64,000 nucleotides of DNA. Source: Absidia repens (lineage: Eukaryota > Mucoromycota > Mucoromycetes > Mucorales > Cunninghamellaceae). Location of the stretch: positions 930,001 to 994,000 of the forward strand of contig MCGE01000013.1 in assembly GCA_002105175.1 (NCBI GenBank), written 5' to 3'. Below, piece by piece: positions 9,790 to 25,300 of this stretch; position 1 is the stretch's first letter; the number at the start of each line of letters is the position of its first letter. A program made the translations under genes and the position numbers. The notes under the pieces were generated by a model. It saw nothing but the letters and a program-made list of their open reading frames with translations, was not told the DNA's origin and made no database searches.

Positions 9790-11415
9790 TTATAAAGGCC
9801 TATACAAAGAATGACTTGCTCGTTCCAATTCCATGGTTTCCTCAGCTTGTGAGACTTGCCACATATGCATACTGTCATCTTGTTCATCGGTATCTTGTTC
9901 CTGTCCACGTCTCATTTGTTGTTGTTGTTGTTGTTGCTGCTGCTGATGTGGTGGAGAACAAGGATGATATGAGATTGAAGGAGAGACTTCAAGCATCGGG
10001 ACAGAGCTATTTGTCGGAGATGAGGATGCAAGCTGTTGTTGTTGTTGTTGTTGTTGTTGTGGCTGTAATCGTGGTGATAGGTTTCTATCTTCTGTATTGT
10101 ATTGTGGTGGTGTAGATATTGACCCGGTCATTGTAGGTCGAGTCATAGGAGCATAGTCCGGAGGTGGTGGAAGTAAGGTGACGACAGGATGTGCATGACT
10201 AGTCGATCGATCTTCAATCACAAAATAATGATCACTAGGTAATTCCATGTTTGACAATAATTCATTCAATCTTCGACGTCTTGCTCGACCAATCTGTTGT
10301 TCTAATTCATGGATCTTTGTTGCGCGTCTTCGATGATAGCCGAAAAACACCAGAACACCAACACAGTAGAGAGCCAGCGGAATCCAGAGCGCTTTAGCAG
10401 CTTGGGGGAGACCTGGCACAAACACCGACACCGCACCCAAAAACACAAAGATGATTATCCAAAAAGCCATATAAAATCCGGTGAATTGGTCAGCAATGCA
10501 CGATAACAGGACTCGTTTCACAGGCACCTTCTCACCTTCTTCAGCCCATATCAGTTGATGCAGTAATCCAGTATTTCGTTCATTCTCGTAATATTGCTCC
10601 AGTCGTCGTAATGCTGCTATATCTCGGGCTTGTTGTTCTTCTTGTTCAGGATTATCGTATCGTTTGTATGACGGAGGTCTTGATAGTACGCTGCGAAGCC
10701 GTGTGGTACGTCGTGATACAAAAGAGAATCGTGATGGTCGATGAGTGGGGTTACTGCTGTTGGTCATTGTCGTCGTCGTTCTACTGGGTGATAGGGACTG
10801 CCGAGCGCTAACCAATCCATTATTAGACTGGTTCATTGCACTTCGGCCACTTTGAAGTCCAGTGTCCTCCAAATCTTGATTTTCGCCGTTGTCGATCTGA
10901 TTAGGATAATTTGAGGCATCCAAAGTCGGACTTCGATAGAGAATAGTGTTCGAACGGTTGATATCGCTGGTTTCGTCACCCATCGAAACGGAAATACTGT
11001 TGTTGTCGCTTGTTCGCAAAGTGTGGATAAGATCATCGTCATTGCTATTATGCTGTGGGATAGTGGTATTGGTGCTTCTGGATCGAAATAACTTGGTCAT
11101 AAAAGAAGGTCGTTTGCCGGTTATTTGCATGGTTTCACAAGTATGTAACCGTAGGTGGTGGGGAAGGGATCCATGTGACCTTGTCCATTCATCTGCGGTA
11201 GATAAGGGAGTAATATCGAGTAGATCCGAACCACTTCTTTCTTGAATCATAAAAGCGGTGTCCGGTGGTAGATGAGCAAGCGACTGAGAGCTGTCTAACC
11301 GTTGCATTAGTGATGGTGATGATTGCGGTGATGGTAGTAAGTTGCCGGTATCAGTGTTAGGGAAAATGGTCGGACTGGTTTCTGCTAGCTTCTGTGCGTT
11401 GACATTTGACTCCAT
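9790..11415 (-). CDS. Two-helix membrane protein with PPxY motif, unknown function
   Basis: A single uninterrupted frame of 541 residues starts with ATG at 11415. The first about 250 residues are Ser/Thr/Asn-rich and probably disordered. A basic segment (RLRSVLSRPPSYKRY) leads to a helical region (ARDIAALRRLEQYYENER). Two close hydrophobic segments follow at residues about 325-370, the first rich in Phe, Ile and Val (begins GFYMAFWIIIFVFLGAVSVF) and the second LWIPLALYCVGVLVFFGY. Then comes a basic coiled-coil-like helix with HRRRATKIHELEQQIGRARR. The tail carries PPPPDY, a PPxY motif of the kind bound by WW domains of Nedd4/Rsp5 ligases, then two poly-Gln tracts. Family and function are not recognised. 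A role as a membrane adaptor or ligase substrate is inference from PPxY alone. Confidence 0.8.
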   Translation of the reverse strand: MESNVNAQKLAETSPTIFPNTDTGNLLPSPQSSPSLMQRLDSSQSLAHLPPDTAFMIQERSGSDLLDITPLSTADEWTRSHGSLPHHLRLHTCETMQITGKRPSFMTKLFRSRSTNTTIPQHNSNDDDLIHTLRTSDNNSISVSMGDETSDINRSNTILYRSPTLDASNYPNQIDNGENQDLEDTGLQSGRSAMNQSNNGLVSARQSLSPSRTTTTMTNSSNPTHRPSRFSFVSRRTTRLRSVLSRPPSYKRYDNPEQEEQQARDIAALRRLEQYYENERNTGLLHQLIWAEEGEKVPVKRVLLSCIADQFTGFYMAFWIIIFVFLGAVSVFVPGLPQAAKALWIPLALYCVGVLVFFGYHRRRATKIHELEQQIGRARRRRLNELLSNMELPSDHYFVIEDRSTSHAHPVVTLLPPPPDYAPMTRPTMTGSISTPPQYNTEDRNLSPRLQPQQQQQQQQQLASSSPTNSSVPMLEVSPSISYHPCSPPHQQQQQQQQQQMRRGQEQDTDEQDDSMHMWQVSQAEETMELERASHSLYRPL

Positions 11416-11655
11416 ATCACAGAGTACAAGTAAAAAGAATATGCCTGTATTTTATAAGGAAATAAATAAGAAGAAAAAAGTAAGTAAACGAAATAAAAAA
11501 AAGTTCTTTGATGTGTAAAAAAGAACAGAAAAAATTTCTTTTCCTTCCTCTGAAACCGCCGTTAACTTACCATTTCAGTTCCCGCGCCTACGGTTGATCC
11601 CGAATAAATGACAAGGTAAAAAAACAGAAGGCCCAGCATTGTTCACATAAGGCTG
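11416..11655. other. Short spacer between two minus-strand genes
   Basis: This 240-bp interval separates the two-helix membrane gene from the BCS1-type gene. A-rich tracts and no coding signal were seen. Confidence 0.6.
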
Positions 11656-13484
11656 TTATTTTGTTAAAGTTGATCCAATATATCTTTCTACTAAACGCTC
11701 CAGTTGTTGAGGTATTTCGTCAAGATTATCCCGGTAGAGTACCATTGTCTGCATCACTTCACTTGGCGGGATAGCGAATTCCGGTATCTTCTTCTCTAAA
11801 TCGGGGTAAATGTCGTCCAATGCCAACGTATCGTCATGCAGTTGAGCCATGGAGAATATCCGACGCATTTGGTAGTGTGTAGCATAGGTCAAGTCAAAGT
11901 GAGAGTCCATTCTTCCTAAATTGATAAAATAAAATAGAACAAATTAATCATCGCATCATCACCCTGGTTCCTTTCTTTAAGGGGGGAGGATGGTTTACCT
12001 GGTCGAATAACAGCAGGATCTAGTAATTCTTTATGGTTTGTTGTCATAATAAAGATAATGCCGTCTTCCAAAGTATGCCCATCCAGGATAGATAAAAAGG
12101 TGCTAAGATTGAATCCATCTGTTTCTTCCTGTTGATCTAGTTTTGGCGATTTTGTCATTCGATTGGATCGTTGGTGTAGGACCTATATGAAAATACGTAA
12201 ATGAGTGGGAAGACAACAATAAGTAATTGAACTCATCAACACTTACAGTAGATTGGGTATCAACGTCTTCAAACACCACAATAGCATTGGCAGGTACAGT
12301 AGAGAAGGCTTGAATGAGTTCTGCATCCGATCGTATATATCCCAAGTTGATAAAATATAGAGACAATTGAAGGTAAGACGCCACAGCCAACACCAGGCTA
12401 GTTTTCCCCGTACCAGGTTGTCCATGTAAGAGATATCCGCGCCGAAAGGGGAAGCCAACCCGCTTATAGAAGGCCTTGTTGTTTGTAAATGTATCGAGAT
12501 CTTTTAAAAGTCGGTGTTCGTTTTCAGGACAAAGAGCAACAGTGGATAAACCTGGTGAGCTGGTGTTGTTGGGTAAGGCACAGACTCGAGTCCATTTTGC
12601 TTGTTGAGTGATGTATTCGTATCGTGCCCTAGCTCGTTTGTTTCGCTCAGAATCCATGTGCATAAGGTATGTTTTGGCAATAGAATCCAAGAAAGTTGAT
12701 AGTGTGGCAACCGTAGCTATTTTGTCGGTCGTTGAGATTCGTATGGGAGGATCAGGCTCTTTGTTTTGTAAAGGAAGGCCATGTACCATATCGCCTACTG
12801 TTGCTACAGGTGCTGTTGATGGAGCTGAGACGTCCAGAAAAGCTATTTCGATCTGGAGTCCTTGGTGTTCAATCACATCCACTGTGAAAGTAATGAATAT
12901 ATGCAACGTGAGCGAAATCAGAAGTGTGATACGCTGTTAAACATTCATTTAGTTTACCTTGCTGCGGTTGAGGAATCATGTAAAAGGGTGGTGGTTCCAA
13001 AGAGGCCTTATCAATATCAGTTGTTGGCTTCAAGTTGTACATACCAAATGATTTCTTCTGCGCTTGTGTGGATAGCAAATGGCAGATAGCTTGATGATAA
13101 ATATTGCTTGCTATATATATAATGTCAGTTAGTCTATTATACAGAGTAGCAAATGTCAATAATGTAATACTTACTTGAGCGGTAATCGTCTTTCACTACT
13201 GAGTCAATAATGATTGCAATACTTTCTTTCTGCTTTGGGTGTCTCTTCAAGTTGTATTGAGTGAGTTGTTGGATGCCAAAAAAGGTTAATCGCAGGATAA
13301 TCAGTAAAAAAGTGACAATCGCATTGACAATAAAAGTGTCCACCGAATAAATTCCAGTCTTTTCAAAACAGAGATCTAGTCTATTGGGAAGATACGCGTA
13401 GAGGAGAGTTTCAATTTGATGCAGCGAAAAGATATTGAATAAGGGTGCCACAATAGACGAGACATCAGTTATTTCATCGTTCAT
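11656..13484 (-). CDS. BCS1-type AAA ATPase
   Basis: Five exons (13484-13175, 13110-12958, 12881-12247, 12182-11999, 11915-11656) give 513 residues. The start at 13484 (MNDEITDVSSIV) is preferred. An in-frame ATG at 13529 would add a Phe-rich stretch read through homopolymers. A transmembrane segment near residues 58-80 (FIVNAIVTFLLIILRLTFFG) precedes the BCS1-N-like region. The AAA module has Walker A GQPGTGKT (about 308-315), Walker B AIVVFEDVD, and the arginine-finger region IRPGRMD split by the last intron. Canonical Bcs1 is an inner-mitochondrial-membrane translocase that inserts the Rieske protein into complex III. This copy has a divergent N-terminus and a long acidic/Pro insert, so a Bcs1 paralogue is as likely as the orthologue. 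It is transcribed away from the PARN gene across a 567-bp shared upstream region. Confidence 0.85.
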
Positions 13485-14051
13485 ATCCTGGTTTAAAAAA
13501 AAAGGTAGGAAAAAAAAAAGGACGAACAAATTTTAATTGAATTGTTTTATTGGCTGACTTTTATTTCAATCGCCGCCATGCATTTCCAGTTCTACAGTGT
13601 TAGTGTGCACAGCCAAAAAAGAACGGAAAAAGAATGAGCAACATTGACCATGTTTGGGGTTCAACTACGGTGACAATTGAAACACATCGGGAGGTATTTA
13701 GTTTACCCACACAGTATTTTGAGCAAACGTCTAAACTTTGCAATTTTCGACTCCCACCCTCTCAGCCAAAACGGACAAACTTCAAAGCCTTTTTATATCA
13801 TGGACGTAAAATCACACATGTAAATATGTATATATTTATCTATAATATAACCACAAAGACTCTGTGAGCAAATGAGAAGAATTATTAAAGAGGACCCGTC
13901 ATGCAGATACGAAGGGTAATAGAAACTGGATAAGACTTTGTTCTGTACTTTTTCCACTGCGGGATTTGAAATTTGACTTTTTTAAACAGGGCAGCCACTT
14001 TTTTCTTTTCTTTTTTTACTCTGCTCAATTTTAGTTGCACCTTACTTCAAC
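13485..14051. promoter_or_regulatory. Shared upstream region of divergent BCS1-type and PARN genes
   Basis: The two genes start on opposite strands at its ends, so both promoters must lie within these 567 bp. The 77-codon frame at 13634 shows no recognisable domain and ends in AT-rich sequence. No specific site could be assigned. Confidence 0.55.
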
Positions 14052-16716
<2,665 letters not shown>

Positions 16717-17117
16717 TTAGCATCACTTTATTTATTTATAGTTATTATAATAGTATAGTATTATTATGCTTTGTAGTTATTGACCAATTAAAATAAATCA
16801 ATGCCTTTTTTTATTCTATTTTATGATACCAGACTAGTTGTGTTGTATTTTAGATTGTATTTGAAGGATATTTATTATATCTATGTTTCTTACGGCGCTG
16901 TATATATGTATGTATGTATGTTTGTGTGTCTGTGTGTGTGTGTGTATTTTTGGTGCGTTGATTTTTTTTAACATATCATAATGATATGTATGCATAATTA
17001 TGGCTTTGCAGTGTTGATAAATTGTTGTCAACGAAAGATTTATCATATAAGTTCACACTTACCTTCCTTTCGTTGTCGTTTACTTCTCATTAAAAGGACA
17101 AAACCGAAGCTACCATT
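16717..17117. other. Spacer between PARN and the 185-residue gene
   Basis: The PARN 3' region has AATAAA near 16792. A stretch of ATGT and TG repeats spans 16903-16946. No gene was seen. Confidence 0.65.
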
Positions 17118-17675
17118 ATGGCTAGTCTCTCGTTACTCGACAAAGCATTAAGAGCAGCGGAAAGATTATTATCGGCTAATGCAAACAGAAGCTACAAGAA
17201 TATGGTGTCATTGTATTCAACGATGCTACTCGGAGATATGGTGGCTCAATCAGAGCAATATAGCAACGAATACAGCTCTTCTGCATCCCAAGAGCCGTAT
17301 TGTTTTGAAAAAGTAATCGATCTTGTTACTCACCACTTCCCTTTTTCGGCACGCATACAATCCATGCCTACACACATGATGTTAGAAGAAATCAGAGACA
17401 TTGCTTGGGAAATAGAAGCATGTGTGATAGAAACAATTACTTATATGGTTAATGACCTGGAGGTGAATCCTTATACAATTCGCTGCTATGTTGATCTTCC
17501 TGCCGTAATGCGTCTACGAGCACAAAAATACTTTGATGACCAGCTTATTGATCTTGGTGTACCAATAAACCACGTTTCAGTTCGGCCATTTATGAAAGGA
17601 CTTCTTGCTCATCGATGGGAATTATTTGCTACCTCATTAGAATCTTCATCCTCACCACTGTCTTCCATTTTTTAA
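17118..17675 (+). CDS. Uncharacterised 185-residue protein
   Basis: A single-exon frame starts with a well-placed ATG after CTACCATT. The predicted protein is globular in composition and largely helical: LLDKALRAAERLLSA at the N-terminus, then LEEIRDIAWEIEACVIETI and LPAVMRLRAQKYFDDQLIDL. No signal peptide, membrane segment or known motif was seen. The balanced composition, unlike the low-complexity frames around it, and the promoter-like AT-rich upstream region support a real gene. It lies between PARN and RPS11 on the same strand. Function unknown; possibly lineage-specific. Confidence 0.7.
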   Translation: MASLSLLDKALRAAERLLSANANRSYKNMVSLYSTMLLGDMVAQSEQYSNEYSSSASQEPYCFEKVIDLVTHHFPFSARIQSMPTHMMLEEIRDIAWEIEACVIETITYMVNDLEVNPYTIRCYVDLPAVMRLRAQKYFDDQLIDLGVPINHVSVRPFMKGLLAHRWELFATSLESSSSPLSSIF

Positions 17676-18026
17676 TTGACATTCCGCTTTTTTTTTTTTC
17701 AGGAACACATCTGAATTTCAAAAAATTTCATACCTTATTAGTGATTGCAAAACTCATAAAAACACAATAAAAATTTAAATATATTGTTTAAATAAACTTA
17801 AAAATTTATTAGCTATGAAGTGGACTTTTTGATGGTGTTCTTAATGCATTATTCTGAAGCATTCGACTTTTCTCCTGAAGAGAAGGTGGCTTGTTTATTA
17901 AAATACAGCTACCAATCATCATTTCCCGAAAATTTTTCACCTGACTTTTAAAAACTTTTTTAAAGATACAGAACGTTTGTACAAAATACGTTTCTCTTTT
18001 TCTCTCTCTCTCTCACTTTATTGAAA
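17676..18026. promoter_or_regulatory. RPS11 upstream region with pyrimidine tract
   Basis: The 350 bp before the ribosomal gene are AT-rich. They end in a CT-dinucleotide tract (about 17995-18014) just ahead of the ATG at 18027. Pyrimidine-rich leaders are common in ribosomal protein genes; that role here is inference. Confidence 0.5.
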
Positions 18027-18984
18027 ATGTCTGACCAAGTAAGTATTTTATCTATGAAAAACCTTGTTTATTTTTTCTTTGAAAAGGAAAGTTTTAACGA
18101 AATTTTTCTTTTCTTATTATTAGCTCGAAAAGGCCTACCAAAAGCAACCCGGTGTTTTCCAAAACTCCAAGGTTTCCTCCAAGAACAAGCGTTGGTTCAA
18201 GGAAGTCGGTTACGGTTTCAAGACCCCCAAGGAAGCCAAGTACGGTACCTACATTGACAAGAAGTGCCCCTACGTTGGTGAAGTTAACATCCAAGGTCGT
18301 ATCTTGACCGGTGTTGTTGCCTCTGCCAAGATGAAGCGTACCATCGTTGTCCGTCGTGATTACCTTCACTACATCCCCAAGTACACCCGTTACGAAAAGC
18401 GTCACAAGAACATCTCTGCTCACATCTCCCCCGCTTTCGACAACGTCAACATCGAAGCGTAAGTCCATCATCCCCTATCCCCCGCGCTAAAATTTAGTCA
18501 TTTTTATCTATCTGCCTTGATTCTTCATTTTTTTTATTTATTTATTTTGGAACACCAACAAAAAATAACCTTCTCTAGTTGACCATCCTGCCAAATCTAC
18601 TTTTATCGACCCAAGGGGATATTTGACAATGGTGGATTCTGACTCTTAGGAGGCTTTTTTCATCCTGTCAAAGCCACTTCTTCTTTCTGATGGTATTCAT
18701 TTATACTTGATGCGAAGGAAAAGTGGGAAGTAGTACTTTGAAAGGGTGTTGTCGATGATGATGATGATGAAAAAAAAAATGAATGGATTAGGTAGTTGGT
18801 GAGGTGACGGCCTACCAAGCCTTTGATATCCAATGTGTGTCATACTAATATACTTCTTTTTTTTATTTATAGTGGTGACATCGTTACCATTGGTCAATGC
18901 CGTCCTCTCTCCAAGACTGTCCGCTTCAACGTCCTCAAGGTCCAAAAGGCCAAGAGCGCCAGCAAGTCTTTCCAAAAGTTCTAG
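18027..18984 (+). CDS. RPS11: 40S ribosomal protein S11 (uS17)
   Basis: Three exons (18027-18038, 18124-18458, 18873-18984) give 152 residues. The first exon codes only MSDQ, a layout typical of ribosomal protein genes. Diagnostic segments are [44 protein letters not shown] and [20 protein letters not shown]. uS17 is an OB-fold protein that binds 18S rRNA in the small subunit. Codon use is strongly biased to C-ending codons (AAG, CGT, GTC, TAC), unlike the neighbouring genes, as expected for very high expression. The second intron is 414 bp, several times longer than most introns in the window. A poly(A) signal is at about 19012. Confidence 0.98.
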
Positions 18985-19355
18985 ATTAGATTAGTTTTTT
19001 ATATTGTTTAAAATAAAAAAAATAGTCGTCTTTTTGGGTCTTACTTTTTTCTGTGTTTTGTGGTCTTGCCTTATGCAACAGCGATGAGGGACGCTGGGCA
19101 ATGAATTTTGGTTGTGTTTGCGCTTGGTGACTTTTTTTAGGGGTTGTCTACATTTGGTTGCTGTGTTTGAATTTTATATTTTATTTTATTTTATATTATA
19201 TTATATTTTACATGTTTTGTCTTTTTCCTTATCTATTCCCCCACACTCCTTTACGTATAGACTTGTTATATTATACAACGGAAAAAGGATATCCTCGAAA
19301 CCCTCTCGTTTTATGTGATTGTTTTATTTATCCCCTTACAATTTGATATCCAAGC
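18985..19355. other. Spacer between RPS11 and the spectraplakin-like gene
   Basis: The interval holds the RPS11 3' end (AATAAA about 19012) and a TTTTA/TTATA-rich tract at about 19175-19210. No gene was seen. Confidence 0.65.
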
Positions 19356-22300
19356 ATGTTAGACAATGATACTTCCATTTCGTCTGACTACACCTCAACG
19401 CGATACGATCTATCATTATCCAACACCACTCTATCTTTATCTATCAATGTCACTTCTATACTCTCTTGGGTCAACGATCAATTGGACGATTATATCAAAC
19501 TTGGTAAAATATCAAGCATTCGTGACCTTGTGACTGACTGGGAAGATGGACGCGCCTTTTTATGCTTGGCTCATCGCTTCTATTCCTTTGAAAATTCTGA
19601 TGCTGATTTTGAAAGTCTTATGGGTGACGTTGGTGACAAGATTGAATCTGCCGCTGACACAGTGAAACTACGCACAACCGTGGCCTTTTCCGTGTTTGAA
19701 AGGGAACTCGGCCTTGCTCCTCCTTCAACAAGTCCTGAAACGCCCATTCCTATGTACATCGCCAAAGTCCGACATGCGTTACTATCTTTGCCTCCCACAG
19801 CAAACCACAGCGACACTGACTCCAATGATCCATGGACACAACGGACGCAAGCAGTCTTGGATACCATTCAACACACTCGACAGCAATTACAGGTGCTGGG
19901 TTTTCGCCCGTCGTCGTTGCGTGATGATACCCTGAAACGCCCCGATCCATATGTGGTGCCTGACATAGTGTCCAACCAAACAGCCAATGATGATGAAAGT
20001 CTCACCGACATGCACCATGCAGAAACAAATGAAAGCAATACCCCCGATGGACGAGCAGGAAATATTACTGGCTGGGAAGAAGATCTTGCTGTGATGGAAC
20101 AATTGCTATTGGATTTGCACCGTGTTTTGGATGAATATCATTTTTGGGCAGAGAACCATATGCACGATGACTGTGGGTCTGATGAATTCGAAATACAAAC
20201 CAAAATCAACAAACGCAAGGCATTGGTTCAGGTAGGAGAAAAATGAGGTGTGGGGTGGAGAGAAGTTTGTTTTTATGAACTTGCTTACTGATGATTCTAT
20301 TTATACTTTAGTCTGTCAAGAATGTCCACAACTCCTTTCAAGAATCTTTGGAACATGATCAACAAGTCCTGGGCGTTTTCCGAAAACGCGCTTTGTTTAC
20401 ACAGGCGACAGCTCCCATTCGGCAGGACTTAGATTGGGTGCAAGCAGAAATGTTGAAAACGACCACCACTGACAGCGGAATCAAGGAACTTGAAGCACGG
20501 GTGCTTCATGCTGGGGTACTTCTAGACCAACTTGTACAACAACACAGTGAAGGTGATCATCAAAGCAATAGTGGCAGTTTACCCAGCGCACCGAACATGG
20601 ACCAGCAGCAGCAGCAGCAACAACAACAACAATATGTCATTCAGGATGATAGCGATCTACTGCAGCAAAAAGACATCCATGGGGCAGAAGTGGACGCTTT
20701 GGTGAAAAAACATCGTTTGGTGCAGTCTTGGGTGGCTGATGTCCGTATTTGGTTTGTGGAAGCGCAGCGTATACGACAGTGGATTGGTGAACGTATCGAT
20801 ATACTGGAAAAGGGGTCCGTTCCTGATGGTGTCTCATCTCAAGATTTATCTATCTCTGCGGATGAAGTGGAGGATCTCAACACAAACCTTGAAACTCTGG
20901 AAAAAGAAGTGGCGCTCTTTGACAAGGAAGATTTATCCCGCTTACGAAAACACGTCAAGGACCTGACAGTTGCCAATACAAAGAAAAAGGACTTGAGGTA
21001 ATAACGTAACCAGATGCGAAAAGAATCAATGAAAAAAAAAAAAAAAAAAAGACACAGAAAAGGTACTAGTATGAATTCTAAATGTATTTTTCTTTTTCTT
21101 GCTTAGTCCTGCTGATACAACAACCATCGAAATCACCTTCGCAACTTTGATGACTTTGGATCAACTCAAACATCTTCTCAACCGCCACTCCTATGATTTG
21201 CAAATATTGACTCTTCGTGTCTTTTGGGAAAGCGAATATTCCAAAACAACAGATTGGGTTGCCTTTAAGACGTCCGAATTGGGTCATTTTATCAAGTATC
21301 AAGCTCGATGGCATGGTGATCCTGGGCTTGACGATAATGATATGGGCGACAACATGGTGGAAAGCACTCGCTCAAAATCAGCTATCATTGACAAGCTCTT
21401 GGAATTTGAAATGGAAATGTCAACATTTGATCAAGGTCAATTTACAACAACTGTCAACTTGTATCAAGAGTTGGATGACACATCAAAGGTGGAACTGCCT
21501 GGCTTTTTGGAATCTCGACAGGTAGACGTTGAAGAAACTTTTGAAGCATTAGTCCATCGGGTGTCATTTGCTCGCCGTGTGGTGGAACAATACCTGAATA
21601 TGGTTGATTTTATGGAAGCTAGTCATCGACTCTTGTACACTTGTATGGATCGTCTTTGTGAAAAGTTGGTGCAGCAAACTGGTGATGTGTACGCTCTTTT
21701 CTTGAATCAACAAACAAGCAATGTTATTAGTGATGACGGGTCTTTGACTACTACTGGTGATGGGAAGAACAGTATTCACTCGACTGCCTTGGATATTCAG
21801 CCTTTGGTGGATGAACTTACTGATATTCAGGATCAAGCGGTGCGACTCATCACAGAAACAGCAGGACGTATTCCCAATACAGTAACTACGGATTCACGAG
21901 ACCAACAAGAAAACGAAACTGGTAATGATCGGGTGCAACTGGCTGTCAAATCGCGCTCGTCAGAATTGATTTTGTTTGGTGAATCTCTGGAACAAAAGCT
22001 AAACCAATACCAGCAAGCTCTCCAGTGGCACACTCAGCTCAACACTGTATACACAGATCTTCAACAGCTTCAAAGCCAAGTCACACTTGACATCAATGCA
22101 GCTTCTCGGTTGTTGCAAGACTTGATAGCTATCTTTGGCGATCAAACATTGCGGCTATCTTCTACACAGATTCAGGACAACAGCGACAACTGGGATCAGC
22201 ATTTACAAAATTACAAACGTCAGCTTGATATCCATCAAAATGATTATGAAAAAATGAATGGCGATATACAACACATGCTCGATCTTCACACACAACCATC

Positions 22301-25300
22301 AACAACAATCCCATATGATACATCGGACGCAGTCAGATATCTTCAAGATGCTGCTAGCTTGGCTGCTGCTGGGCTACAAAAGATGAAGGTGGTCGTTACG
22401 GATCAATGGGAATCAGGGCTATGTATGATGAAAGATCGCCAAACGTGGGAAGGTCAATACCATGATGTCTCTCAATGGATTGCAGTACACGAACAAAAAT
22501 GTCAGCGCCTTCAAATGGAATCAACTTGGTCACCAGACGAGCAAGAAACCTCAAGTGATCACATGGTAGACATGGCTTCAGCATTGAAAAAAGATTGGGA
22601 TGAATTCAAGCTTCGATCACTTTCTCCTTTGGAAGATGCATTTGACAGATTGGTTGGTGGAGTATCGTCTTGCTCGGAAACACAATGGGCGGCGCAACGA
22701 CAACGACAGGATAGTCTGATGGTTAGAGCTGACGGCGTGGATGGCATTCTTAACTTGATACAAGCTCTCCTCGAACAACGGAAGGCAATCATACTGCTCT
22801 GTGCTGGTGCTCAGGATCTTCAATCACAAGGTACACGATGGCTCAACTTGTTGAAAGCCTCTGTTCAACAACGTCATGTGGAAGAAACCTCATTCACTTT
22901 GGATCTATTCAATACAAAGGTGGCAGAACTGTGGAAACAATGGCAATCCTTTGACCATGATCAATTGACTAGGGTGACTTGGAACAAACATGACGACTGG
23001 GGAACATTGCCTGATTTGAACCAACACTGTGATTCTGTGAATGACTATGCTTCTCGCCAATACCGTATGCTATTGTCTCTGTCGGAGTCTCTCGAACGGT
23101 GGGAAATTGCTACACACGATATCAAGAATTTACGTGGTGACATCAAGATATGGAGTGACAGTATACAATCGCTCAGTAACCAAGTGGTGGATATTATAGA
23201 TACCATGACGATGAAAAAGGATACACTTTTGGCAAGACTGACTGTGGGTCATGCAATGGAAAATAGCGCAAGCGGTACTACTTCCGGGGGTGATTCTCAA
23301 CTAGATGGGTCATATCAGCATCTGGAAGATTTGGATCGATTGGTACAACAATGGCAAGATCATGAATTTGACTCACTTGACGCCGACAAACTGGACTTGG
23401 AACATCGGGTGAAAATGTTGATGGAAGTACTCTCTGATTTGGATTACGATGGCGATGGTGAAGAACCTTTGGATATTCTCACAGACGTGAACGGCAGTGC
23501 ATCTCTCTTGAAGCGAACCCGGTCTCAATGTGAAGCGTTAGCGCAGCCCTTATTATCCTTGGTACATCAGATAGCAAAAACGTTTGATCAACGTTGTATT
23601 TGGAATTTGGAATTTATGCAATTATCTTCTTACTCGGATCAACTTCAAGGGTGTTTACGAAGTCTGGTGTTGGACAAACAAAATTGGATGGAAAATATTA
23701 CCACAGTATATTCTACGGATGTCATGCAGCATTTGATGGAAAGGGTTTCTGGTATTGTTTTGGATATTGGCACCGATGATCATCAGCGACTCCTCGATTC
23801 AGAAAATAACTCCTATGCCATGATGGAACAAATGTATCATGATATTTCTGTCGTCGATCTTCCAGATATATTACCTTTGCCTACTGTGGTACTACCAACT
23901 GAACTTCAATCTCGACATACTGAACTTCAGCAATCTATACCGCATCTACAGCTGACTCTGAAGCAATTGGACATTGGCATCAAGTGGCTTGGAACAGGGG
24001 CCTCTTGGCTTCAGCAAATGGATAGTCAACTTGAAAGCTGGCGTACTCTTATAGGTGACTTGATGAATTTTACTGACTGCGAAGCAAAATGGACAGTGGG
24101 GCCAAATGCAAAAAGAAAATCGTACCTGGATACAGATGGTGACATTGTTACTGGCGGCTTATTGAATCTCGACGTTACTCTTGACGATCTCGGTCGACGT
24201 ATTGGCTCTTTGACCGACAAGGTGGATGTCACTGTGGAGGAACTGCGCAATTGGGAGTCTATCCAGTCAAATCAAGGATGTGGTGTGGATGATATTAGTG
24301 TTTTAGATGGTTTGAAACTTTGGCACCAAAAGTCTTTGGAATTAGAAACCTACCGCTCTGATGCACGCACCTATTTATCATATGCTTCAAATTTGGTGGA
24401 TCATTCAAAAACGCTACAGAAATGGCATGAACAAATTGTCAGCTTGAAACACCATGGTAATGATGCAAAAGCAGCTCTGCTTGAAGAAAATGGGAACATT
24501 GGTGCTACTGAGCTGATACAACTTGTGACAACCTTCGATGACCGTTTGACAAGCCTAGTTGATGGTACTCAAAATATGAACTACCCTGTTCCACCTACCT
24601 TATCGAGTCAACACCTGAATACTGTAGCCGCAACCAACAGCAACTCTTACGCCGATGACGACGACGATGACAATGATGCGGATTTAATCATTCACCAATA
24701 CATTCATTCTCGCCATGAGCAGCTGAAGGAAACTTCAGCGTATTTACATTGCCTTTTGGATGCAAAGGAACAATCAGCACGTGTGAAAGCTCTTGTGGAT
24801 GGACATATTACCAAAGCCTTGGAATCGCTACAATGGATCAAAGTCACGAGTGAAAAATTACAACAAGTGGTTTCAGGTGATATTTCAGTCTGTGGGCTAG
24901 ATCTTCTTGAATCAAAGCTGGGAATGATACACGACTTGGAAAAATCGAAGGACCTTCACGCTGACACCTATTACTACGGACTCAAGGACTCTGCGAATTG
25001 TTGTTTGGAAGCAATCCAGTTGGCAACAGATAACAATGAAGGAGATGGACATGGGCACGGGGATGACAATAGCAATATGATTCAACAAGAACTGGGTCGC
25101 ATCACTCATATTCAACAGCAAGTGGAAGAGGACTGGTATAAACTCTCTGAGTGTCTTCAACAACAGGGCGATCATCTGACGAAGACCTTGCTACAAGCAA
25201 AGCGGACCTACTGGGGCGATCAAGTTATGGAAAAATGCAAAGCGGTCGATAACCAACTCCTCAGCATCAGCGACTCAAGTTTGAACTCAGTGACAGACGA

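Noticed and set aside
9783..10115. Plus-strand 110-codon frame with poly-Val tracts
   Set aside because: It is the antisense of CAA/CAG-encoded Gln tracts in the minus-strand membrane-protein gene.
13634..13867. 77-codon frame in the divergent promoter
   Set aside because: No recognisable motif, its end is AT-rich, and it lies inside the shared upstream region of two real genes.
18094..18471. 125-codon minus-strand frame across RPS11
   Set aside because: Shadow of the strongly codon-biased RPS11 exon 2, which is conserved on the plus strand.
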